From: Terfezia claveryi
Lineage: Eukaryota > Ascomycota > Pezizomycetes > Pezizales > Pezizaceae
Reading direction: 5' to 3'
DNA length: 64,000 nt
Assembly (NCBI GenBank): GCA_015179025.1
Contig: WHUX01000006.1
Coordinates: 1-64,000 of the forward strand
In this document: positions 54,843-64,000 of the stretch, one piece after another
Numbering within the stretch: the stretch's first letter is position 1
Layout of the letters: every line of letters begins with the position of its first letter
Notes under the pieces: model-generated
Seen by the model: the letters and a program-made list of their open reading frames with translations, nothing else
The model's database searches: none
Told to the model about the DNA's origin: nothing
Translations under genes and position numbers: made by a program

Positions 54843-55100
54843 AGACACTGGTCGACCCCCTTACTAGGTACAGCCCTGCAGATGGAGCAAGTCCCTCTAA
54901 AAGTGGGATACAGTAGAGGCTCCAGCCTGAGAAGGCCTGTTTTTCCCACCTGAGCTTCCAGATAATATTCTTTGCGAGTCGTTGTATTTTCTACTGGAGT
55001 GATAGGATGCTTGTTGTGGTTGTTCCTCCGAATTTCACGAATTTTGTTTCTACTCGAGCTTACAAGTATTTGTTTCATGGTGCTAGAGCCATAGATTCAT
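54836..55100 (+). repeat. Possible copia-type LTR end with primer-site-like sequence
   Basis: GTTTCATGGTGCTAGAGCCAT at about 55071-55091 resembles the copia primer-binding site TGGTATCAGAGCCAT that follows a 5' LTR ending in CA. TGTCGGGGGAGACAC at about 54834 could be the LTR start. No coding region of such an element follows. Confidence 0.3.
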
Positions 55101-57406
55101 CTCTCTATATATACCGGTCGTGAAGATTAGTACCATGAACCCCGTCATACGTCCCCCTGACCCCAAGCGGGTTTATTAGCGGATTGAAGTAATATATGTA
55201 TAATAAAGTTACCTACTTTGATACTCGAATAAGTATAACCTAGCTGGGAACTATTGAAACTACTTTGGTTGTACTGTCTCTAGATCTACCTATATCCGTA
55301 TATACTAGTATGATACTAGTATGCAGTTTACTGTTCTCATGCTTCTGTTTACCCTTATCTAACACAGTATGGTCTAACATCTAGATAAATTAACGTACCA
55401 AGCTACTTCTTTGATACCCAGACCAGGTGACAACTAGTACAGTAATATTGTGGCAGCCAATGCTTAATGTGCAACCTAATTTACAATTTATGCTCCCGAG
55501 GTACTTCACTTCATTGCCTGAGAAAATCCCCAATGATATCGACACTTCATGCGTGAAGAAAAAGGTTAATCATCGAGGAGGGGCGTGTACCTACTTAGAT
55601 AAACAATAACGTAGGCCACCTACACCATTTCAGGTACTACCAAATGGAACATTGATCGGGAGACTATAATTGAAAGCGCTTACATAGAGTTTACACGCCT
55701 CTTAGCTAGTTAACAGTGACATAGCAAAATTTATATTATATATATACTGTATATATAACTACTGCTGCAGCTGCAACCATTACCACAGTCGTGAGGGCCT
55801 TGGACGTGCTTATGATTGAGATTCATGGGGTTCTTGTAACGCAGATTTACAGAACCTATCATCAATCCAGCATTCTGAGAGACCTAGGAGTGGAGCGGAT
55901 TAAGACAATTGAGCGGTCTCACTTGGTTATCTAACACCTAAACTGTTAAGTACAACGGCATCCAGTAACTTTTCAGGTACTCTGATCTGTGCTGTCCATA
56001 GGGCCTAGTCCAAGGGAAGGAAGTCACTTAATCCAGTGCCTATAATGCATTATGAAGTGAGTTATTTTAGCCATGGGGGGAATTAAAGATGGAGATGGAG
56101 TATAGTTCCACGCCATCAGTCTCCATTCTTACACCCAAACTGTTCCCATTTTGTAAAATTGTCAAAAATTCACTGGAATCCCAGATTAGTCAAGTGCTCC
56201 AGGACAAAAGCATACCTTTCATTAAACTACCTAAAAACTACAGCTTCAGTTCTGGTATCTCCCTAGGAGCCTTGTGGCCAGGTGCAAAAATAAACTAAAA
56301 GCCATGAGTACATATTGTGTTGTAATACCAAATTGTATTGCAAGGGGCTACATGACATCCATAACGCCTTACCGTCAAAGCCTTTAGAACTATATCTTTC
56401 TGCTAAGGATGTAGAAAATCAACTTCGAGATGGGCTCTCGGCATATAAAGGGTCGAATTGTTTATTTTTTGTGGGTATCGGGGGCAGGTTTCGCCAGTTT
56501 GGGCGAGAAAGCTCTTGGTGTGCGTAGTATTCTTATGGATGAAATGGCACGGAAGGTATAATTTTCTTGAAGAGACAAGAAATAAAACGAACCTGGCCCT
56601 GCCAAGAAGTGAAGATAAGAACTAATATGTGAACTCTCGAAACCATTTCACCTCCCCTGTATAATATGCAACGGCTATGGTTATTCATTTGCCGTATGGT
56701 TGGAACTGGCTCTTGTGAGTGCGGCAATATGTGCTGCAAATAAAAACATACATTTGGGTGTGAGAACAAGTTGGACAATATTAGACCACTTAAATATATA
56801 CTTATTTGGCACGAGAACGTTAGACTAATATTCAGCACACAGAAACTATTACCCTCCTCTTCAATCACGTGATTAGTCCGAATAAATCATAATTTTGTTC
56901 CCGATCAGGTACCGCATTATTGACCCCTGCCCCTCCGTACAAAATCCAGATAAAACGGTAATCACTGGCAGGTAGTCTGGTTGGACTGGCAGTCACAACT
57001 GAGAATCTACTCTTGTTGTCTGAGAATCACAGTAATTGAATCAATAACGAAGTAGTAACCTAGTCAATTTCCAACTGCAAACCAAGGTCCATTCAAGCTT
57101 ACTAGCCAACTACGACAATTCCGCCTAAAACACAGCCAACATTCAAAGGGCAAAAGATCTTAGAAGCACATCTGAAACGGGGATTACGAAATGAAATGCG
57201 TGAAGTTGCACGCGTACATGACAAATAACGAAACAGTTAGCAAATGGAGACCCAACCCCTGCATAGACAACAAGGCAATCCCACGTTGCCCTCCATGCAC
57301 CCATAGGCCAACTTAGCCAGAATGTAACATCGCAAGATTTCTTAGCAGAGAAACTCCTTTCCACAACATCTGAAATCCGCTCTTTGCCTCTGGGAGCTTT
57401 TGCAAT
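55101..57406. other. AT-rich spacer
   Basis: No gene supported. TATATATA runs near 55737-55755. TAGTCTGGTTGGACTGG at 56973 is one more dispersed motif end. The region after about 57130 is the 3' side of the zinc-finger gene. Confidence 0.5.
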
Positions 57407-59782
57407 TTAAGATCCTTCAGCCGCAATTTCATCAGCTATTTTATCAGCTGCCTCTGCAGAGGCCTCTCCAGACTCCTCCGCAGTCCCTTCTGCCTTCTTT
57501 TTGGCAGCAGCAGCTCCTCGTGGCTTCTTTGGTGCAGTAGCCGGTTTTTGCATAGGTGCATCCTTCTTAGTAGCACCAGCAGGCCTTCCTCGTTTCTTCT
57601 TTGGTTGCTCTCTAAATTTTAATAAGTTCATTAGCACATGATGGCAGCACATTGAGCATAAAATAAAAATGCAAGGGACATACTCTTCTTCAGCACCTTG
57701 GTCTTGCCCCTCCACTGGCGTAGTGACCTTCTCCTTCTCAGCTGCTGATGCCTTGACAGCGGCTTCCTCAGATTTTTCCTCATTTTCGTCTTTCCCAGCA
57801 ATTTTTCGCTTTTTTCCGACAGCCAAACTAGTTTTCGGCTTCTCCTCCGTTACTGGGGCCGGCTGGTTATCCTTAGTAGCCACAGCTTCCTTTGCCTTAG
57901 CCTCGGCCGATTTCCTTCCTCGAGGCTTTCCTTTTGGTTTCTCCGCCTCTTCAGCCTTCTCCTCATCTGGAGGATTGCTTTCCTCCTCCTCCTCGGATTC
58001 TGCCTTCTTTGCAGTGTTTTTAGCAGGCGTCTTCCGCGGCTTCTTTTCGCCCTCGTCCGCACTTCCAACTTCCTTATAGCTAACAGCAGTGGTCCTTCCA
58101 GCTGTCCTTCCAGAAACTCTGGTTGGCTGTGCAGCCGGCTTCTCCGCCTTTGCAGCTGCTGGCTTACGGCCTGGTTTAGCCTTGGCTTTAACCTCCGGCT
58201 CTCCTGTTACGGGTGCTTCTTTAGCGGAAGGTGTGGTATCAGCTGCATCCTCCCCTGGTGAAAGTGCGGCTTGATTAGAGTCTGATTTGGCTGTTTGCTT
58301 AGCTTTGGGTTTTGGAGAACGCGCTTTCTTAGCAGGAGGCGCCTCTGCCTCATCATCAGATACGTCCTTCTTGGCTGGGCGCCCACGCTTCTTAGGCTCC
58401 GGTTTTTCTGCGGCACTGTATATGTTCCGCGTTAGTGAGGTAAATAGGAAGAAAGCGCAAACACGATACTTACGCTGCTTTAGAATGCTCTTCACCCTTT
58501 TCCTTCTTAGGGGCGCCACGTCCTTTCTTAGCTTTGGCAGGTTCCCTGAACACAAATAGATAAGTGTCTGTCCTTGGCAGGAATAAGAGGTCGTGTATAC
58601 GCACTCTACTGTACCAGCATCCTCTGCCTTATAGTCATTTGGTGCGGACTCGGTCTTGCCTGCCTTTCCTTCTTGTGGCTGATCGGCTTGTTCTGCCACT
58701 TCTGCCCTTTTCTTCTCCGTTGCAGGCTTCTTGGCAGTCTCTTTCTTCTCAACTTTCTTCTTCTCCTCTGGAGCATCCGTTGTGCTCTCTTTATTGTCCT
58801 CATCATCATCTTCGTCTTCGTTCTATTGTTATTCATTAGCTTTCATCTTGCAGAATGAAAAAGCGTATAAAACTCACCTTCTTCTTTCCTTTACCCTTCC
58901 TCGCCCCCGGCGGCTTCTTCTCTGCTGGCCTGTTTCCACCCTCTTCGTGTCTCCAATCTTCATCATCTACGTGCCCTTGCTCAAAAGCTCTCTTCACCTT
59001 TGCTTGCTGGGCTTCTGGGAGCTCATCATAGCCGTCAAGAGCACCAGGATCCAGGGGTTTGTCATCAGAAGTGAGAGATTTGATAACATTTCCAATGACG
59101 CGACTAGTGCAGCAACCCCTAGGAGGATGTTAGGAAATTCACATTACAGGCTACGAGGCGTCAAAACGAAAGGTTAAAAGCTCCCAAAATAAGAGACCGT
59201 AGACAAACTTGAGTCATTGCGAAGGCCAAACGGTTCAGTGCAAATGTAACGGGTATCGGGAACCAATGTCCACAGACATAAAAGAGACTACTCTGTATAA
59301 GAAAACACGATGCTTGGGTATCACAACAAGAATATTACATGTCTGGCTTGCTTCACAGTATGTGAATAATAATGTGAGCCAATGGGCGTCAAACACAGTT
59401 CATCATTTAAGTGAAGTTTGCATAGAAACTCCGTTTGAGAATGTGGGAGTTTGACCCTGCGGCTGGGTTGATCCCATTATATAAGGCAGCAACTAAAGAG
59501 ATTGTGCAAACCTACCAATGCTTCCAGCTCCAGTTGCCTCTGCCGGAAATCTCAACCCACGAGCCTAAACGCAGCTCGTCCTTGCCGATTTGCACTTTGC
59601 AATTTTGGCCAGCTTTGCAGGTAGCGCGGCTATTTTTGGATAATTCTGTGTATATCGTTTATGTGTCAGATGAGGTTCTTGTAGGGATATATGATACAAA
59701 TGCGTGTTGAGCATAATGTTGAGTAGAGCTCGAAGGGAAGTTAGGACAGGAAGAACTATTACTGACCTACGCGATACGGCAT
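57407..59782 (-). CDS. PARP-type zinc finger protein with AT-hooks, 537 aa, seven exons
   Basis: Exons on the minus strand: 59782-59767, 59645-59516, 59118-58878, 58822-58605, 58545-58474, 58415-57684 and 57611-57407. Introns of 121, 397, 55, 59, 58 and 72 nt are all GT-AG with consistent phases. The tiny first exon gives MPYRV, joining ELSKNSRATCKAGQNC. The zf-PARP domain (1-55) has C15-X5-C21 and H48-X2-C51 (KHWGCC), the form seen in fungal proteins. A conserved DGYDELPEAQQAKVKRAF segment follows. The rest is disordered, Lys/Ala/Glu-rich, with AT-hook cores RGRP near 235 and 478 and variant PRGRK between. Such proteins are nuclear and bind damaged or AT-rich DNA; there is no PARP catalytic domain. 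Exact role unknown. Confidence 0.9.
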
Positions 59783-61131
59783 GATATGATGAGTACCGTT
59801 GGTATATCTAAGGGGTACGTATAAGAATTGAAGGGGAGGGGTAAAGTATTGCCTTCAGGCTGGGGTACTGTTCGCGTTGTTGGGATATTGATTTGCGACT
59901 TGAGTGGGAGGCGTTGGTTGCGCGTGCTAGCAAGGTGACGCTCAAGTTAGCCTGTGCTTGGATGCGGAGTTGGGCATCGCGTTTTTGATGGACGGGGGAG
60001 TGTTACTCTTGAACGGCAAAAAGACAAACGGGTGAACAGGACAGGAAAGAGGAAATAACTGTCGGACTGGGTTATGTGTGAAGAGAAAAGATTGGGAGGT
60101 TGGTTGTGGGAATTTAAGTCCCTAGTGGTTCAGACCATACACCGAGAACTTTTGAGTTGCCTTAGATCACTTCTGTCGGAACTCGACCTACTAGTAGTTA
60201 GGTGTGGGAGAGATAAGATGCGATTAAATTGGACCTCAGGACGAGAACTGATACACAATTGTATGAATAAGATTTTGCCTTCTGAATAGGAGACTGTACA
60301 GGAAACAGAGTGTTGCCGGCCCGAAAAAGAGGCGATCGCGAAGATTTATGGGGTTCTCCGATATTGAATGGGATACATTAAGTAACTTTCAGGACAGCTA
60401 GATGTATATATATATATATATCCGTATATATAAAAATATGTACGTTAGCTTTTACTTTGGTGCCTGGTGCCTAAGTAAAATTAATATGATGAAAAAATCC
60501 ACATACATCCAACATGACAGCATAGCCTGAAAATATAGATTTAATCTGGAGATAACAACACAACACGGATACTTGGTACCAGCCTTACCGGTAGCTGTCA
60601 GCTGTCACTTTGTCCCACAAATCCACAAATCACAGCTCTCCCCCCAGAAATAGTGAGACTTGGTATTCAAGAAGCCGCCTGAACTGGCATGACGGAGAAC
60701 ATACATACAAGTCCGATTATGGGGATTTAGATAGTCTAAGATTAGAGGCACGATTTGACATATATTGACACCACCCTGCCCGTGATCATGACATCCTGAT
60801 TTGCCCCTATATATGCAATATACAGTATACATATATAGGCTGCTAAGCGACCTGTGGTTGTGGTCGACGGCAGTTCCTATATGCACATAGGGCTTTTCCA
60901 TATCAGCAAAAGTATCAAGTGGTGCGAACATGATTCTCCACACTGGGTTCCATATATTTCCCAAAGAATATATCCGCGGTTTAATACTAATACAATACAT
61001 CGCCCAAAATCAGTGAAGCACATGTGCATATATACATATATGTATGTGCATGCGTGAAGTGTGGGATGTAACAAGGACCAACCCTGACATCCATCGGTTT
61101 TCCCTGGTACCTACCAGACTAGCGGAAGAGG

Positions 61132-61169
<38 letters not shown>

Positions 61170-61567
61170 ACAAGAGAAGCCAGCCATTTCACCGCATGCA
61201 ACGCTCAACCTTGAACATTTGCAGTACAAACCTCATCACTCAGCTAATCCTAATTATCGAATGCCTCATGCCTCCATCAAAATCTTGCGATTTGGCAAGG
61301 GCAGCAGCTCCTCGGGCCACTTCTGACGCTGCAGTAACACAATTGCTCCTCTCAGTCGGCTTCACTTGCCCATTCTTATTGCCATCATTTTTTGTGCAGA
61401 GAAATGCAAAGAAAGTGAAGTACAGACGGTCTGATCGGCTGAATCTTCAGCAGAAAGATCACGAAACACACAGAGCAAGTGGTGTGAAGATATGGAGAGG
61501 TGTACAGAATGCAAGAGGGGCAACACTTGACGCAGTTCCATTGAACATCCGCGCAGAATTGGGGTCC
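59783..61567. other. Divergent promoter region between the zinc-finger and mitochondrial-type genes
   Basis: 1.8 kb shared upstream region of two divergent genes. It holds an AT run (TATATATATATATA, about 60404-60422) and a 36-nt A-run at about 61131-61166. A frame open from 61196 leads into the downstream gene, but its N-terminal extension is poor as a targeting or folded sequence. Confidence 0.5.
61131..61166 (+). repeat. A-homopolymer of about 36 nt
   Basis: Uninterrupted A-run preceded by GAGG and followed by GAGACAAG, 5' of the gene starting at 61568. Confidence 0.9.
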
Positions 61568-64000
61568 ATGGTTAGAAGCGGTTTAACACACATAACACGA
61601 AGCCGTATTTTCACTACACCACAGCTACATCATTCCATCCCGCTTCGCGGAGAAAGCAATATTCCTCAGCGATTCTTCTCCAGTACTACCTCTTTCTCCG
61701 CCAGATCAACGCCTAGAGTTTCTGGAAACCGCACAGCGCCCGGAAGATTCACTCCAGTGAGGTCCAATGGAGGTGGGCACCAAAGCAAACAGTTCTCTCC
61801 CGCAAAGACCCCAAGGGGCGATTACCGAAGCAAAGTTGGGCAATTGAGGGCATCTCCAACGAAAGTTCCCAAGCACTCAGTAGGATCCAACATCGACGCA
61901 TTGAGCAAATCGCCCACGCTAGCCTACGCCTCTGTCACTATTTCTGATCAATCTTCAACCAACAGCTCTTCGTCACAGAAACCTAAATCGAAGCCAAAGT
62001 GGGTCAAAGCCGGTATTTCAAGAACGAAGGTTAAACCTACTGGGAGGAAGGCTAGAAGAACAAAAGGGGTAAATAAAACGAATCCTAGGGAATCAGATGG
62101 GAAAAATAAACACTTTCCTATGCACCCTTTCGATATGGAAGCCTACGAAACAGCGGTTCTAGAGGGTGGGAATTCCTGGAGGAAACTGCTGGAAAGTATA
62201 ATTCCGCCACCGAAAGCAACAAAAGTCAACACTTCGGGTCGGGGCGTCCAAAGCATCGACCAAGCGGCCAAAAAGGGCGTGAATTTAAAAAAGCAAAAGC
62301 GGTTGGAGAAACAAACGGTGGTCAAGGTAGAGAAGCTACAGGAGGGAGAAGGCGGAGTGGCACCTGGTGTTGGCAGCAGAATCTCAGTCCGTGGTGACGG
62401 TATGATTGAGCGTACAGTTGGAAAGGGTAGAAAGGTATTAGGGACCAGCCCCATCACCCCAACCTTACCCATTGAGAATAAAAGGTCTTTCGGTACCTGG
62501 ATGGGGCGAGCTATGGAGGACAAACATACAAAATTTAGTGATGAAGAACGAGACATAGGGGCTAAGGGTGTAGGGGCAAAGTTGGTAGGGAGCGATAAGC
62601 CAGTAGAGGTAAAGAACCCTCTTTCGGAAGATTCGGGGATTCCCAAGTCTCAATGTTTGCAAGCAGAATATTTAACCGATAATCGAGGATTGACAGCAAA
62701 TCCAAGCTCACCTTCGTAGCGTTCACCAATCTAGTACTCCGGAATCAGAACTCCCAAAAGCCAATCCTCCTTCTGCTGGGAATTCCGGTCGCCGCTCGAA
62801 GCGGCTGCGAAGCAAACTGTCTATCCTTGAGGATTCTCAAAAGACAACATCCCTTGAACCTACACGGCCTGACGCAATCCCACTACCGCAGTCCACAATT
62901 CTCCCCAAACAGCAGTCGAAGCTTCTGGGGAGGATTCTTTCCTCTCCGAATATCGATAACTGGTTCAAAAGCAAACCCGAATTCTGGTCAGAGATACTCA
63001 AGAAATGGTATTTACCACAACATGTCAATTGCCTGTCCCACCCGCCATGGGGTAGTGCCGCTACAATTGGGGGCAGGGTCAAAGAAACCATTGCTGCTAA
63101 AATTTTCTCCGTTGAGTACCCACCACCAATCCTTCACGAGAAAAATGCAAAATTAGGAGCAACTCCAATTGATGTCATCGAACTACTTGAAGAGTCGAGG
63201 AAAAATGGCATAGACATTCTTGTAGGCCTTGCTAGGCAAGGTGAATACTCAGCGATCCGGTGGATAGTACGAAGGATACTTCATCCCCACATTGAAGATG
63301 TTCAAGAGCTCGAAGAAGAGGGGGTGGGAGACGTATTGGGGAACTTCAGTTGGGCAAATGAGAATAAACAAAAAAAGACAAATGTTTATGCGGGGGGTGA
63401 ACTCTCAGCTGCCCAGGCAGGTGGCATTGTATTAAATGATTTAGCTTTTGGGTCCAAGCCCGGTACAAAAGGTTACAACCCTGAGCTCTTGAATATTAAG
63501 CTCGCGCGTCAAGGGCTCGGTCTAGTCCTAGGCTCCATTGGTACCATGCTTGTCTACGCAGACCCATCCACATTGACTGCACATTCAAGCACTCCGTTTT
63601 TCTTCTCACATCCCTATTCAACGAAAAAAAAATACAGCACTTCACATCAGACCAAGGCCAAAAAAGCTGGAGGTTACACCGTTCTTCTTCCAATCACTAA
63701 GGAGATTCTTGCATATCTCCATAACTCCTCACTTATCCCTTTGAATCTCTATTCTCCGACTCTCAATCCCAGATTGTTCATCCTCAAGACTCGAATCCTC
63801 ACTGGCCTTGCAGATACAGTTTGGCGACACCAAGAACTGGCTACATCTGAAGTAGCAAAAAGGGGGACGATAGAAGATGGTGCTAGTCGAGCATTTGTTG
63901 TCCCCGATTTAGGCTGGAGGTTACATGGATACTGGCGGGGTGGCTTTGAAACACTCACAGGGGATTATCCACAATGGAGGAAGTTCTGGGAAGTTGCAAG
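61568..64000 (+). CDS. Probable mitochondrial protein, at least 781 aa, runs off the window
   Basis: Exon 1 is 61568-62608 and exon 2 starts at 62697, open to the window end. The 88-nt intron has donor GTAAAG and acceptor GATTGACAG; phase 0 and a length of 1 mod 3 move the reading from the frame that stops at 62717 to the frame that stays open beyond. I prefer ATG 61568 (MVRSGLTHITRSRIFTTPQL), a basic, hydroxyl-rich start followed by RFFSSTTSFSARS, a typical mitochondrial presequence. The frame is open to an earlier ATG at 61196. The first 300 residues are basic and disordered. The part from about 400 looks folded (NIDNWFKSKPEFWSEILKKW, RILTGLADTVWRHQELA, WRLHGYWRGGFETL). I do not recognise the family. 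Confidence 0.75.

Noticed and set aside
57669..58274. Plus-strand Phe/Ser-rich ORFs
   Set aside because: Antisense of the Lys/Ala/Glu-rich tail of the zinc-finger protein; such codons give Phe/Ser/Leu on the other strand.

Overview
This is eukaryotic DNA, most consistent with a filamentous ascomycete. The protein genes have short introns (54-103 nt, one of 397 nt) with GTATGT/GTAAGT-type donors and CTAAT/CTGAC-like branch sites. The mobile DNA is of fungal types: chromodomain Ty3/gypsy, Ty1/copia, a Plavaka (KDZ) transposase and a Helitron remnant. Many mobile ORFs are broken by C-to-T or G-to-A changes, which fits repeat-induced point mutation (RIP) or deamination of methylated cytosine. A truffle-like Pezizomycete is a guess from repeat content and cannot be settled here.

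Layout. 1-31 kb is almost entirely repeats. 1-3.4 kb: 3' part of a gypsy element cut by the window edge. 3.6-5.5 kb: an unrecognised broken ORF with a purine tract and four 32-nt hairpins around it. 5.9-7.7 kb: a two-copy unknown gene family, one copy intact and one riddled with stops. 8,425-14,584: a complete gypsy element with 514/513-bp LTRs and a 5-bp target duplication. 14.9-18.0 kb: a degenerate Plavaka transposase gene. 18.1-19.4 and 23.03-23.19 kb: a satellite of about 146-bp units, split by a 3.6-kb minus-strand LTR element with near-identical 618-bp LTRs and target duplication AGGAT. 24-25.8 kb: a gypsy-like LTR fragment and a copia gag/protease remnant. 27.3-30.9 kb: a Helitron helicase remnant between inverted repeats.

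31-64 kb is gene-bearing with long repeat-poor spacers holding small inverted-repeat elements. Genes in order: an uncharacterised 382-aa protein (+); a three-exon DUF2237 protein (+); a secreted, GPI-anchored Cys- and Ser/Thr-rich protein (+); a broken BTB/POZ fragment (+); a two-exon 545-aa coiled-coil protein (+); a five-exon, 516-aa MFS sugar transporter (-); a two-exon protein with a HELAH motif (-); a seven-exon protein with a PARP-type zinc finger and AT-hooks (-); and divergently from it a long, probably mitochondrial protein (+) running off the window end.

The protein genes do not form an obvious pathway or metabolic cluster. The strongest novelty is structural: the satellite/LTR element/Plavaka nesting, short palindromes and hairpins shared between unrelated repeats, a dispersed TAGTCTGGTTGGCACAAC terminal-repeat family, and the intact/mutated pair of an unknown gene family.
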